DNA from: Holophagales bacterium
GTDB lineage: Bacteria; Acidobacteriota; Thermoanaerobaculia; UBA5066
Assembly (NCBI GenBank): GCA_016714815.1
Contig: JADKBZ010000002.1
Location: forward strand, 602,519-666,518
Direction of reading: 5' to 3'
DNA length: 64,000 nt
The notes beneath the pieces were generated by a model. It was given only the letters and a program-made list of their open reading frames with translations. It did no database searches and was not told the origin of the DNA. The translations under genes and the position numbers were made by a program. Of this stretch, positions 16,686 to 25,083 are shown piece after piece; position 1 is the stretch's first letter, and each line of letters begins with the position of its first letter.

Positions 16686-16726
16686 GCCCTGCCCGCCAGA
16701 CCTGGCCGGCAGGGCTTCTCTCTTTT
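16686..16726 (+). terminator. Rho-independent terminator after the IPTL-CTERM gene
   Basis: GCCCTGCC pairs with GGCAGGGC around an inner CCAG/CTGG stem, followed by the T-rich tail TTCTCTCTTTT. Confidence 0.75.
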
Positions 16727-16735
16727 CGGGCCGGC

Positions 16736-16785
16736 CAGAAAACGGAAACGGCGGCGGGGTCCCGAACCGGGAGTCCCCCGCCGCC
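16736..16785 (-). terminator. terminator for the BON lipoprotein gene
   Basis: On the minus strand a GGCGGCGGGG/CCCCGCCGCC stem is followed by GTTTCCGTTTT. A second hairpin (16798-16822, GTCCGGAGC with GCTCCGGAC) lies just before it. Confidence 0.65.
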
Positions 16786-16831
16786 GCGCGAGCCGACGTC
16801 CGGAGCCTTTCCGGCTCCGGACCGCTGGCCC

Positions 16832-17383
16832 CTACTTCTTCATGCCGACGGTGAGCTCGTTGTTCACGTCCTTGACGCCCTTGGTGCCGCGCGCGATCCG
16901 CTCGGCTTCGCTCTTGATCGTCGACGAGCTGACGCGCCCGATGAGGGTGACGACCGACTGCGAGGAGCTGACGTCGATGTCGCCGGCCTTGATGCCGGAG
17001 GCGGCGATCAGCTTCGATTTGACCTGCGAGCTGATCAGGACGTCGTCGGTCCAGCTGCCGACCGTCCTCTCTCCGACCGTCAGGTCGTTCACCACGCCGC
17101 CGACGTCGTTCGTGCGCCACGAGATCCGGGCGGCTTCCCGCCGGGCCTCTTCCGTGTCGACGACGCCCGTCAGGTGGACGACGCCTTCCCGGGTCTGCAC
17201 TTCCACCTGGCGAGCCTTCACCTTTTCGCTGTTCTGAAGCGAGTCCTGGATGGACGACGTGATGGCCGAGTCCGCCGTCCGCGTCTCCTTGGGCACCATC
17301 GAGGAGGCGCACCCCGCGGCCATCGCGAGGGACGCTGCGGCGAGGAGGCCGGGAACGAGGAGTCCGATACGAGGGTTCTTCAT
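16832..17383 (-). CDS. lipoprotein with two BON domains
   Basis: 183 aa. The signal peptide ends in LAMAAGC, a lipobox, so the mature protein is a lipoprotein beginning CASSMVPKETRTADSAI. Two BON domains follow (about residues 42-105 and 115-182), with VEVQTREGVVHLTGVVDT and VSSSQSVVTLIGRVSS as their core strands. BON domains bind phospholipid or envelope partners, as in OsmY and BamE-like contexts, and suggest an outer-membrane stability role. ATG 17383 follows AAAGGA. The only strong sigma54 motif is 173 nt upstream (17556-17570). It is divergent from the PRC-barrel gene at 17780. Confidence 0.9.
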   Translation of the reverse strand: MKNPRIGLLVPGLLAAASLAMAAGCASSMVPKETRTADSAITSSIQDSLQNSEKVKARQVEVQTREGVVHLTGVVDTEEARREAARISWRTNDVGGVVNDLTVGERTVGSWTDDVLISSQVKSKLIAASGIKAGDIDVSSSQSVVTLIGRVSSSTIKSEAERIARGTKGVKDVNNELTVGMKK

Positions 17384-17555
17384 GATCGTAGGTCCTTTCG
17401 GGCGGCCCTCGGGGCCGCCAGGTCGGGCGCCGGGGGGAGCTCCGGCGCGGATTTCGGGCACGGCTGCGGCTTCGTGTGGACAAAGGGCAGGACCCCGCCA
17501 GCCAGAATGAGATGGGACGCCGGCCCTCGCCGGACCTGGAACACCCAATGGATGC

Positions 17556-17570
17556 GCAAGAGGGGTGCCA
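17556..17570 (-). promoter_or_regulatory. sigma54 -24/-12 promoter (BON lipoprotein)
   Basis: The minus strand reads TGGCACCCCTCTTGC, matching all conserved positions. The leader to ATG 17383 would be long, about 160 nt. Confidence 0.65.
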
Positions 17571-17643
17571 GTACCGGACGCGCGCGCGGCCTTCGCCGAG
17601 CCTCCACGCCCCGCCACCCAAACGCCTCGACGGGCCCGCCGGG

Positions 17644-17658
17644 CTGTATTCCTTTCAA
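17644..17658 (-). promoter_or_regulatory. candidate UAS between divergent sigma54 promoters
   Basis: The minus strand reads TTGAAAGGAATACAG, one of the best copies of the recurring 15-mer. It is about 75 bp from the minus-strand promoter and 52 bp from the plus-strand one. Confidence 0.5.
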
Positions 17659-17709
17659 CGCGGAGGGAATTGCTGCAAGCCGGAGGCGCCTTCCCGCTCT
17701 CGCGGATCG

Positions 17710-17724
17710 TGGCATTTCGCTTGC
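17710..17724 (+). promoter_or_regulatory. sigma54 -24/-12 promoter (PRC-barrel gene)
   Basis: TGGCATTTCGCTTGC has exact TGGCA and TTGC boxes, 56 nt before ATG 17780. Confidence 0.65.
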
Positions 17725-17779
17725 GCAACACGGGGCTCGGACGGCCCGCTCCGGGGCCGGGCCGAAGAAGGAGACCCGC

Positions 17780-18151
17780 ATGACGACGACTCTGGTGGAA
17801 GCACGACCCCACGTTCTCGCCGCCTCGACCCTCAAGGGCAATGTCGTGAAGAACCTCTCCGGCGAAAAGCTCGGCACGATCGAGGAGTTCATGATCGACC
17901 TGGACAGCGGGAGGATCGGCTACTGCGTCCTCTCGTTCGGGGGAGTCCTCGGGATCGGCGACAAGCTGTTCGCCATTCCCTACAAGGCGATGACCCTCGA
18001 CACCAGGGACCACACCTTCACGCTCGACATCGCGAAGGAGCGCCTCGAGAAGGCGCCCGGCTTCGACAAGAACGCCTGGCCCGACATGACCGACCGGGCC
18101 TGGGGAGAGCGCGTCTACGGCTTCTACGACGTCCAGCCCTACTGGATGTAG
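17780..18151 (+). CDS. PRC-barrel domain stress protein
   Basis: 123 aa. One PRC-barrel (about residues 12-85) contains STLKGNVVKNLSGEKLGTIE, FMIDLDSGRIGYCVLSFGG and FAIPYKAM. It is followed by a short C-terminal region, RAWGERVYGFYDVQPYWM, seen in stress-linked PRC proteins. It is soluble with no signal peptide. ATG 17780 has GAAGGAG upstream and lies 56 nt after a strong sigma54 motif. It shares the divergent control region with the BON lipoprotein, suggesting they respond to the same envelope signal. It is related to the two-barrel protein at 5280. Confidence 0.9.
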   Translation: MTTTLVEARPHVLAASTLKGNVVKNLSGEKLGTIEEFMIDLDSGRIGYCVLSFGGVLGIGDKLFAIPYKAMTLDTRDHTFTLDIAKERLEKAPGFDKNAWPDMTDRAWGERVYGFYDVQPYWM

Positions 18152-18161
18152 GCCGGGGAAT

Positions 18162-18186
18162 CGGGGCGGCGCCCGGCGCCGCCCCG
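18162..18186. terminator. palindromic hairpin between convergent genes
   Basis: A near-perfect palindrome of GGGGCGGCGCC and GGCGCCGCCCC sits in the 41-bp gap between the PRC-barrel gene and the convergent FecR fragment. There is no T tail. Confidence 0.4.
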
Positions 18187-18192
18187 GCCCGT

Positions 18193-18876
18193 TCAGCGTC
18201 CCGGACGGAGAGGGAACGGAAGAACCTGGTCCCGGCTCCGAAGCGCTCCCTCGCCGGGCTTCGTGGAATCGGAAGGCCTGAGGGCCGCGGCGTCCCGGGA
18301 GCCGCTCCCGGTGGTCCCGATCCTCACGAAGTCGCCCGATCCGAGCGGCACCGCGACCCCCGCCCCGGTGACCCAGGCCGATCCACGACCGACGGAAACG
18401 CAGGTCTCTCCCCCGCTGTCGACGTCGATCCGATACTGCCCGGCGCGCTCGAAGGTCACCAGGGCCGTCGCGGTATCGACCCCGAAGAACTCGCTCGGCC
18501 GCAGCTCCCGGACGAGAAACGCGGCGGACCCTCCCCAGACGTAGAACCTCCTCGCGCCGTCGACGAGGCCGATCGCCTCGAGACCCGACCCGGACGAGAG
18601 GCGGATGTCGCATCCCGCGGTCCAGAGCTCCAGGCACGCGCCCCTGGCCGCGTAGAGCCGGTCGCCGGTCGCAACCGACAGGCCCGCGAACGCGGGCTTC
18701 CAGTCGTCCGCATCGCCGCCCCGGCTGTGAGAGACGCCCCCTGAAATCGACGCCACGCGCGCGACCGCCCCTCTCGCCTCGCCGCCGCCGGGCAGCCGGG
18801 TCCCGGAGCGGGGCGTCGCGACCTCCATGGAGAGGAGAGCCGTCCCGCTGCGGCCCGGCTCGAGCGATCCGACCAC
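18193..18876 (-). CDS. FecR-domain protein lacking signal peptide and DUF6600 (truncated paralogue)
   Basis: Up to 227 aa from GTG 18876; a shorter start at ATG 18828 is possible. The core (VARVASISGGVSHSRGG, ADDWKPAFAGLSVATGDRL, TFERAGQYRIDVDSGGETCV) aligns by eye with the FecR domains of the 22027 and 50391 genes. Unlike them it has no signal peptide, no DUF6600 region and no proline-rich tail. There is no room upstream for a lost leader, because the lmo0937-like gene ends at 18881. FecR domains sense or scaffold in the periplasm, so without export this is probably a degenerate copy or is exported in an unusual way. Confidence 0.6.
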   Translation of the reverse strand: MVGSLEPGRSGTALLSMEVATPRSGTRLPGGGEARGAVARVASISGGVSHSRGGDADDWKPAFAGLSVATGDRLYAARGACLELWTAGCDIRLSSGSGLEAIGLVDGARRFYVWGGSAAFLVRELRPSEFFGVDTATALVTFERAGQYRIDVDSGGETCVSVGRGSAWVTGAGVAVPLGSGDFVRIGTTGSGSRDAAALRPSDSTKPGEGALRSRDQVLPFPLRPGR

Positions 18877-18880
18877 GGCC

Positions 18881-19030
18881 TCAGACCACTCTTCGTCCCT
18901 GGAGGAGGCGGATGACCACGACGACGACCGCGACGACGAGAAGGATGTGGATGAGGCCGCCCATCGTGTACGAGGTCACCATGCCGAGGAGCCAGAGGAT
19001 CAGGAGAATGGCGAGAATCGTGTAGAGCAT
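18881..19030 (-). CDS. lmo0937-like small membrane protein
   Basis: 49 aa, starting MLYTILAILLILWLLGMVTS, with two hydrophobic helices, a glycine turn (YTMGGLIHILL) and a basic end (RLLQGRRVV). This is the widespread lmo0937 family of tiny membrane proteins, of unknown function, often found in stress regulons. ATG 19030 follows GGAGA. A sigma54 motif lies 93 nt upstream. The FecR fragment follows within a few bases and may be cotranscribed. Confidence 0.8.
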   Translation of the reverse strand: MLYTILAILLILWLLGMVTSYTMGGLIHILLVVAVVVVVIRLLQGRRVV

Positions 19031-19122
19031 CGGGTCTCCGCTTCTCCGTCTCCCCGCGTTTCGGGCGCGTGCCCGGGCGCGGCGGGGGGACGGGCTTCCG
19101 TCGCGCCTTCGAGACGGACGAC

Positions 19123-19137
19123 GCAAGCCCGCTGCCA
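19123..19137 (-). promoter_or_regulatory. sigma54 -24/-12 promoter (lmo0937-like gene)
   Basis: The minus strand reads TGGCAGCGGGCTTGC, with exact TGGCA and TTGC boxes. It lies just downstream of the ATPase stop and 93 nt before the start at 19030. Confidence 0.6.
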
Positions 19138-19157
19138 GCACGCCGGCCGTCTCTTCC

Positions 19158-21932
19158 TCAGGCCTTCGTCGTCCGGCGCAGGACCAGCTTCCACGCCTCG
19201 ACGACGACTACGACGACGACGCCGGAGCCGAGGACGACGAGGAGATCGCGCGCGCCGAGCGGAGCCGTCCGGAAGACTCTCTGGAGAACCGGCACGTAGA
19301 CGACCGCCACCTGCAGGGCGACCGTCGAGAAGAACGCGCCGACCATCAGCGGGTTCGTGAAGAGCCCGAGGTGGAAGAGCGAGCTCCGCTCGGAGCGGAC
19401 CTCGAGCGCCAGGACCACCTGCGAGAAGATCAGCGTCGTGAAGAGGAGCGTCTGCCAGGCCGGGTCGCCGGTCCGGTACGACCAGAGGCCGACGCCGAGC
19501 GCGATCAGGCTCATGACGACGCCCATCACTGCGACGAACGGCACGAGGCCCCGCCCGAAGATGCTCTCCTCCGACGTGTAGGGGGGCCGCTTCATGATGT
19601 TCTCCTCGGCCGGCTCCACCCCCAGTGCCAGCGCGGGCAGGCCGTCGGTCACCAGGTTCATCCAGAGGATCTGGAGCGGCAGGAGCGGGAGCGGCATGCC
19701 GAGGAGGGGCCCCGCCAGCATCACCACGATCTCGCTGGCGTTGCAGCTCAGAAGGTACTTGATGAACTTCCGGATGTTGTCGTAGATCTTCCGGCCTTCC
19801 TCGACGGCCGCGACGATGGTGGCGAAGTTGTCGTCGAGGAGGACCATCTCGGCCGCGTCCCTCGCCACGTCCGTTCCGGTGATCCCCATCGCCACGCCGA
19901 TGTCCGCCTTCCGGAGCGCGGGCGCGTCGTTGACCCCGTCCCCGGTCATGGCAACGACGAGGCCCTGCTCCTGGAGGCTCCCGACGAGCCGGATCTTGTG
20001 CTCGGGCGAGACCCGGGCAAAGACCGCCACGGCCTTCGGCCCGTTCACCCGGTCGCGCAGCTGGTTCTCCGTGAGCGTATCGAGGTCCTGCCCGGTGAGG
20101 AACTCCTCGCTCTCGGTGATGCCGATCTGCCTGGCGATGTGACGCGCCGTCAGCGGGTGGTCGCCCGTGATCATGACGGGGCGGATTCCCGCCGCGCGGC
20201 ATCGGGCCACGGCGTCCGCCACTTCCGGGCGAGCCGGGTCGAGGATGCCGAAGAGACCCACGAGGATCAGGTCGGATTCGATGCCGGCCAGATCCGGCCC
20301 GGCCGGCGGCTCGTCGAGCGGACGGACGGCAACGGCCAGGACGCGCATTCCCTGGGCCGCCAGCTCGTCGTGCGCCCCCATCACGCGGCGGCGCCGGTCG
20401 TCGTCGAGCGGCACGAGGGCTCCCTCGACCCAGAGGGACCGGCAGAGGGGCAGGAGCCCGTCGATGGCCCCCTTCGTCACGGCGAGGAAGCCGGGCGTCT
20501 CGACGGACTCGCTGCGCCGGGCCCAGAGCGCCCGCAGCGCTTCGGGAAGCTCCGCGTCCCCGGCAGGCATCCGGTGGACCGTCGTCATCCGTTTCCGCTC
20601 GGAGTCGAAGGGAAGCTCGGCCACGCGCGGCAGGGCCTGGTCGAGCTCGTCCTTGCGAGCACCGTACTCCGCGGCGGCCAGGACGAGCGCTCCCTCGGTC
20701 GGATCGCCGACGGCGCGCCGGGCATCCTCCGGCTTCTCCTGCCTCGCGAGGATCGCGTCGTTGCAGAGAGCGCCTCCGACGAGGAGCAGGTCGAGGGTCG
20801 AGGCCCGGGGCCCCTCCGCCTCGACGGAGGCGACGCGCTCGAGGGTCAGCCGCCCCTCGCCCTCCCGCTGGACGAGATCGATCCGCCGGTTGGCGATGTC
20901 GATCGCCGTGACCGTCATCCGGTTCTGCGTCAGCGTTCCCGTCTTGTCCGAGCAGATGACGCTGACCGAGCCGAGCGTCTCGACCGCCGGGAGCTTGCGG
21001 ATCAGCGCCTTTCGCTTGAGCATCCGCTGCGCCCCCAGCGAAAGCGCGATGGTGACGACCGCCGTCATCGCCTCCGGAATCGCCGCGACGGCGAGACTGA
21101 CCGCGGTGAGAAGGACCTCGAAGACCTCCTCGCGCGTCCCGGCCGTCCGTATTCCGAGCAGGAAGACGACCGCGACGAGGACGCCCGCCGCGATGGCGAG
21201 GCCCTTGCCCAGTCGATCGAGCCGTTTCTGAAGAGGCGTCTTTTCCTTCTTCACCGACTGGATCAGGCCGGCGATCTTCCCCAGCTCGGTGGACATGCCG
21301 GTCGCGGTCACGACGACCTCGCCCCGGCCGTAGCTGACGATCGTCCCCGCGTAGACCATGTTGCGGCGTTCGGCCAGGGGCTTCGGCGCCTCGAAGACGA
21401 TCGTCCCGTCCTTCTCCACGGCCTCGGACTCGCCCGTGAGCGCCGCCTCCTGGGTGCGGAGATTGGCACTCGAAAGGACGCGGCCGTCGGCGGGCACGAC
21501 GTTCCCCGTCTCGAGGAGGACGACGTCGCCGGGAACCAGGTCGCGGGAGGAGATCTCCAGCACCTGCCCGCCGCGCCGGACCTTCACCGTCGGCACCGAC
21601 ATCCGCTTGAGCGCGGCCATCGACTGCTCGGCCCGGAACTCCTGCGTGTATCCGAGGACCGCGTTGAGGACGACGATGGCGAGGATGACGCCGGCCTCGA
21701 TCCAGTCGCCGAGAACGCCCGAGAGGATCGCCGCGGCGAAGAGGATGAACGTCATGACGTTGAGCAGCTGCTCGCCCACGATGGCGAGGCGGCTGCGTCC
21801 CGCTCGTTCCGTCAGCTCGTTCGGACCGTGCTCCGCCAGGAGCGCCGCGGCCTCGGTCGCGCCGAGCCCCGCGACCCGATCGCTCGCCAGGGACTTCAGT
21901 GCGTCGTCCGCGGTCTGCCGCGAGGCGTCCAT
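19158..21932 (-). CDS. P-type cation-transporting ATPase (P2 type)
   Basis: 924 aa, inner-membrane ion pump of the Ca2+/Na+-type P2 group. Visible features in order are the N-terminal cation-ATPase domain (LLAEHGPNELTERAG), the actuator loop TGES near residue 165, PEAMTAVV in helix 4, the phosphorylation site SDKTGTLTQNRM near residue 327, the hinge MTGDGVNDAPALRKADIGVA near 665, and C-terminal helices. SERCA pumps have PEGLPAV in helix 4 where this has PEAMTAV, so ion specificity is uncertain. ATG 21932 has a perfect GGAGGAGG upstream. No sigma54 motif precedes it, unlike its neighbours. Confidence 0.92.
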   Translation of the reverse strand: MDASRQTADDALKSLASDRVAGLGATEAAALLAEHGPNELTERAGRSRLAIVGEQLLNVMTFILFAAAILSGVLGDWIEAGVILAIVVLNAVLGYTQEFRAEQSMAALKRMSVPTVKVRRGGQVLEISSRDLVPGDVVLLETGNVVPADGRVLSSANLRTQEAALTGESEAVEKDGTIVFEAPKPLAERRNMVYAGTIVSYGRGEVVVTATGMSTELGKIAGLIQSVKKEKTPLQKRLDRLGKGLAIAAGVLVAVVFLLGIRTAGTREEVFEVLLTAVSLAVAAIPEAMTAVVTIALSLGAQRMLKRKALIRKLPAVETLGSVSVICSDKTGTLTQNRMTVTAIDIANRRIDLVQREGEGRLTLERVASVEAEGPRASTLDLLLVGGALCNDAILARQEKPEDARRAVGDPTEGALVLAAAEYGARKDELDQALPRVAELPFDSERKRMTTVHRMPAGDAELPEALRALWARRSESVETPGFLAVTKGAIDGLLPLCRSLWVEGALVPLDDDRRRRVMGAHDELAAQGMRVLAVAVRPLDEPPAGPDLAGIESDLILVGLFGILDPARPEVADAVARCRAAGIRPVMITGDHPLTARHIARQIGITESEEFLTGQDLDTLTENQLRDRVNGPKAVAVFARVSPEHKIRLVGSLQEQGLVVAMTGDGVNDAPALRKADIGVAMGITGTDVARDAAEMVLLDDNFATIVAAVEEGRKIYDNIRKFIKYLLSCNASEIVVMLAGPLLGMPLPLLPLQILWMNLVTDGLPALALGVEPAEENIMKRPPYTSEESIFGRGLVPFVAVMGVVMSLIALGVGLWSYRTGDPAWQTLLFTTLIFSQVVLALEVRSERSSLFHLGLFTNPLMVGAFFSTVALQVAVVYVPVLQRVFRTAPLGARDLLVVLGSGVVVVVVVEAWKLVLRRTTKA

Positions 21933-21952
21933 CGGTCCTCCTCCAGGCGCCT

Positions 21953-21990
21953 CCGCCCCCGGCGGCACGAGTTCGTTCCGCCGGGGGCGG
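21953..21990 (-). terminator. strong hairpin after the FecR/DUF6600 gene
   Basis: A 13-bp GC-only stem around a 12-nt loop lies between the stop at 22027 and the ATPase start. It lacks a T run, so it may be a transcript-stabilising or Rho-linked structure. Confidence 0.45.
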
Positions 21991-22026
21991 GCCTGTTTCA
22001 CAACCTCATCCGTCGGGACCCGACGT

Positions 22027-24198
22027 TCAATCGTTCTTCTTTCCGGGCTCGGTCCCGGTATCGGTCTCACGCCGATCCTTCTGCTTCGTCGGCTTCGGGG
22101 TCGGCTTCGACTTCGCCTTCGATTCGTCCTTCTCCGGCTCGGCCTTCTTCGGCTCCGCCTGATCGGGCCTGGGCTGGGCGGCTTTCTGCGCCGCCGCCTC
22201 GCGGCGCGACTGCGGCGCGGGAGCCGTCTCGGCCCTCACTGTCGGGGGCGGCGCGGGCTGGCCCGGGTTCCTCTCCGCCTGGGGAGGAGGTTCGCGCCGC
22301 TCGGGCCTGGCCTCGGGAGGCGGAGGAGCCGGCGCCGGCTCCCTCGTCATTTCGGGCTGCGGAGGAGGGACGGGTCGCGTCGGTGACGATCCCCTCCTGA
22401 ACTCGGGCTGGGGCTGGCGCTGGGGCTCGGGAGAGGCAGCGGGAGCCGGAGCGCGATCCCGCGCGGGAGGCGGTGCGGGAGCTTCGACGCGAGGCGGCGC
22501 CGCCGTCGGGCGGGCCATTTCGCTTTCGCGCCGCGGCTGGGGCTGCGGCTGCGGCTCGCGGACCGGTGGCGTTTCCACGCGTTCGCGGGCCGGCCGGGCG
22601 GCGGGCTCGGCGGGGCGGCTGGCGGCCGGAGGAAGCGGCTGCGGCTTGCGCGACTCCTTCACGTCGCCCCGCGGTGCGAGCGCGACCCCTTCGCGGCCGG
22701 CGGGTCGGACGGGCTGTGCGCTCCGGGCTCCGCCCTTCTCTTCCACCGAGAGACGGCGCGCGACGTCGACCGGCACCGGCTCTCCTTCCTTCTCGCGAAT
22801 CACCGAGAGCTTCCGGTCGAAGGAGGGGGGCGCCTGCGGCGGGGCCGTCCGCGTGACGACCTCGCGCTGGAGGATCCGCTCCGGGGGCCGGGCCGAGACA
22901 CGCCCCTGGACGGCGACCGCGCTCACCCGGATCGACGCGCGGGTCGGCAGGACCGGGATCGGCCCGCGGAGAATGGGGGCCGCCGCGACCTCGCGCACGA
23001 CCCGGGCGTCCCGAACGAGATCGCGGTCGACGCGTCCGCCGCCGACGAAGACGTTGCGCGAGACGACGGTGACCCGGCTGCGGTAGGCGTACCGGAAGTT
23101 CGTCACATTCGCCGACGGGCGCGAGTGGGTCCACCACGGCTGGAACGGCTCGCGGGGCGCGAGGGGGAACCAGCCGACGAACCCGCCCGCCGTGACGGAA
23201 ACGGACCAGCCGGCGCCGCCGCCGACGAAGCCGACGACCGCCGGGGAGTAGCCCGGACGGCCGCCGAGCGGCCCCTCGGGCACCCAGCCCCAGCGGCCCC
23301 GGACGACGGCCCAGCGGCCGTAGTGGTAGGGCGCCCAGCCCCACGGCTCGGAGGAGAGCCACGTCCAGCCCCACGGGTCGCGCCAGATCCAGCGTCCGGC
23401 CCTGTAGGGCTCCCAGTTCGCGGCCATTCCCCTCGGGTACCAGACGGAGCCGTACTCGGAGCCTCTCTCCCAGCTTCCGTACGCGTCGAGGTCCTCGGCG
23501 CCGTAGATGTCGGGGTGCACGTACGAGGCGGAACGGACCGAGCGGTAACGCCGGGCACGGTTCTGCACCCAGTTGTCCCAGGAGTCCGCGCGGGAGAGGC
23601 CCACGACGTCGTAATCGGGGTTGTCGATGCCCCGCACGCGGATCTGGTCCCCGCGCTCCAGCTCGACCTGCCCGCCGGCGGCGGCCGCCCAGGCCCTGCC
23701 CTGCCGCACGGAGACGCGGCTGTTGCCGTCCTCGTCCACGTCGACCCGGTAGGTTCCCGGCGTCTCGAACGTCACGGAGACGTTCGGCGTCGCCACCTCG
23801 AAGACCTCTTCCCGCTCGAGGCGGATGACCTGGAAGGTGGCCGTCCCGACCGTGAGCGAGAGCTGACGGACGTCGAGCGTCAGATCGAGAGCGGCCAGCT
23901 CCGACCCGGGCCCGAGGTAGACCCTCGCGCCGCGCAGCTGGAGCTCCGCCCGTGAGCGGCGACCGGCCCAGAGCCGGTCCCCGAACGTCATCGGGTAGTT
24001 GATCGAGGCCGGCTGCCAGTCGTCCGGCGCGTCCCCGCGGTTGAGCGAGACCTCACCCTCGAAGTACGAGACGCGCGCGACGGACTGGCGAATGCCGTCG
24101 TCGCCTTCATCGTCGGCGTATTGGGCCACGGCGGGATGGACGGCCAGGAGGGCCGCAGCGAGAACGAGCAGGGACGGGAGCCGAAGTCGAGGCTTCAT
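22027..24198 (-). CDS. secreted FecR/DUF6600 protein with proline-rich tail
   Basis: 723 aa. A signal peptide (LRLPSLLVLAAALLAVHPAV) is followed by a FecR domain (about residues 35-200) and a tryptophan-rich DUF6600 region (about 225-360, with YGSVWYPRGMAANWEPY, GRWIWRDPWGWTWLS and WAPYHYGRW). A long arginine/proline/glutamate-rich tail (about 430-723) follows; it is low-complexity and looks disordered. The protein is predicted periplasmic or surface-exposed, role unknown. ATG 24198 has GGAGGAG upstream and a sigma54 motif 24 nt before it. A close paralogue with the same layout and promoter type is at 50391-52496. Confidence 0.88.
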   Translation of the reverse strand: MKPRLRLPSLLVLAAALLAVHPAVAQYADDEGDDGIRQSVARVSYFEGEVSLNRGDAPDDWQPASINYPMTFGDRLWAGRRSRAELQLRGARVYLGPGSELAALDLTLDVRQLSLTVGTATFQVIRLEREEVFEVATPNVSVTFETPGTYRVDVDEDGNSRVSVRQGRAWAAAAGGQVELERGDQIRVRGIDNPDYDVVGLSRADSWDNWVQNRARRYRSVRSASYVHPDIYGAEDLDAYGSWERGSEYGSVWYPRGMAANWEPYRAGRWIWRDPWGWTWLSSEPWGWAPYHYGRWAVVRGRWGWVPEGPLGGRPGYSPAVVGFVGGGAGWSVSVTAGGFVGWFPLAPREPFQPWWTHSRPSANVTNFRYAYRSRVTVVSRNVFVGGGRVDRDLVRDARVVREVAAAPILRGPIPVLPTRASIRVSAVAVQGRVSARPPERILQREVVTRTAPPQAPPSFDRKLSVIREKEGEPVPVDVARRLSVEEKGGARSAQPVRPAGREGVALAPRGDVKESRKPQPLPPAASRPAEPAARPARERVETPPVREPQPQPQPRRESEMARPTAAPPRVEAPAPPPARDRAPAPAASPEPQRQPQPEFRRGSSPTRPVPPPQPEMTREPAPAPPPPEARPERREPPPQAERNPGQPAPPPTVRAETAPAPQSRREAAAQKAAQPRPDQAEPKKAEPEKDESKAKSKPTPKPTKQKDRRETDTGTEPGKKND

Positions 24199-24221
24199 GT
24201 CTCCTCCTTTCCGCGCTCCGT

Positions 24222-24236
24222 GCGAAAGGCGTGCCG
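24222..24236 (-). promoter_or_regulatory. sigma54-like -24/-12 promoter (FecR/DUF6600)
   Basis: The minus strand reads CGGCACGCCTTTCGC: GGCACG with GC at the correct spacing and TC in place of TT. It lies 24 nt before ATG 24198. Confidence 0.5.
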
Positions 24237-24307
24237 TCTTCCACCCGGATACCGGCCGGGCCGAAAGGCAGCCGCTGCGGAGGAGGCCCTCCTGCCGACC
24301 CGCCGGG

Positions 24308-24322
24308 CTGAACTTCTTTCAA
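24308..24322 (-). promoter_or_regulatory. candidate UAS between divergent sigma54 promoters
   Basis: The minus strand reads TTGAAAGAAGTTCAG, matching the recurring 15-mer. It lies about 72 bp from the FecR promoter and 92 bp from the BON promoter. Confidence 0.5.
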
Positions 24323-24413
24323 ACGAGAGAGCAACGATTTCACCCGTCGCGGCCAGGATCCCGTTCCCGTCCGTCAGGCAGGCGGGGAGCGTCTGAGACC
24401 GCCTTCGGCGCGC

Positions 24414-24428
24414 TGGCAGGCGGATTGC
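24414..24428 (+). promoter_or_regulatory. sigma54 -24/-12 promoter (BON gene)
   Basis: TGGCAGGCGGATTGC has exact TGGCA and TTGC boxes, 33 nt before ATG 24461. Confidence 0.65.
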
Positions 24429-24460
24429 GACGAGACGGGGGCAGACCGAAGGAGGCCTCC

Positions 24461-25030
24461 ATGAACGCGAAACTCCGAAACATGTCCGTCCCCGTGGGCA
24501 TCGCGGCCCTGACTCTCGCCGGGATCCTCTCGACGCTCTCCGCCGGGGCCACCGAAAAGAAGTCCGAGACCATCTCCACCGAGGTGTCCGAAGCGCTCAC
24601 CTCGCTCTCCGTCCGGTCGAAGCTCGTCGAGAAGCTCGGCGCCGACGCCCTTCGGATCGACGTTTCGTTCACCGGCGAGACGGCGACGCTGACGGGCGAG
24701 GTCGCCAAGGCCCCGAGCCAGAAGCTGGCGGAGGAAGTGGCCCTCTCGGTCAAGGGCGTGAAGAAAGTCGACAACAAGGTGACGCAGAAGGTCCCCGAGG
24801 GAACCGTCGACGCGAGCGAGACCGCGGTGAAGAACCTGGCTCTCGCGCTCAAGGTGAAGGGGATCCTGATCGGTGAGATCGGCACGAACGCCCTGAAGAT
24901 CGACGTCGAGGCCGCCGACGGCGTCGTCAGCCTCCGCGGCAAGCTCGACAAGCCCGATACGGCGAAGGCCGCTCTGAAGAAGATCGGCGCCACCAAGGGC
25001 GTGAAGAAGGTCGTCAACCTCCTCAGCTGA
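24461..25030 (+). CDS. periplasmic protein with two BON domains
   Basis: 189 aa. A signal peptide (VGIAALTLAGILSTLSAGA) precedes two BON domains (about residues 45-108 and 125-188). Their core strands are VSFTGETATLTGEV, VKGVKKVDNKV, VEAADGVVSLRGKL and TKGVKKVVNLLS. Unlike the 16832 gene it has no lipobox, so it is soluble in the periplasm, OsmY-like. It probably binds envelope lipids under stress. ATG 24461 is preceded by GAAGGAGG and a strong sigma54 motif. It is divergent from the FecR/DUF6600 gene with a UAS-like site between. Confidence 0.9.
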   Translation: MNAKLRNMSVPVGIAALTLAGILSTLSAGATEKKSETISTEVSEALTSLSVRSKLVEKLGADALRIDVSFTGETATLTGEVAKAPSQKLAEEVALSVKGVKKVDNKVTQKVPEGTVDASETAVKNLALALKVKGILIGEIGTNALKIDVEAADGVVSLRGKLDKPDTAKAALKKIGATKGVKKVVNLLS

Positions 25031-25044
25031 ACGAACCCGGGCGA

Positions 25045-25074
25045 GTGCGGCGGGGCTCCGGCTCCCCGCCGCAC
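25045..25074. terminator. bidirectional hairpin between convergent genes
   Basis: A perfect 11-bp stem (GTGCGGCGGGG with CCCCGCCGCAC) with an 8-nt loop lies in the 53-bp gap between the BON gene and the convergent secreted-protein gene. Confidence 0.55.
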
Positions 25075-25083
25075 GACGAGACC

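Larger units (their letters stand above)
17384..17779. promoter_or_regulatory. 396-bp divergent regulatory region
   Basis: No gene is visible. It holds opposed sigma54 motifs at 17556-17570 (minus) and 17710-17724 (plus) with a UAS-like 15-mer between them at 17644-17658. A further CTGCAAG occurs about 20 bp after the UAS. Confidence 0.55.

Noticed and set aside
19371..22400. A 1009-codon open frame antisense to the P-type ATPase
   Set aside because: Same high-GC artefact; every P-type ATPase motif is on the minus strand.
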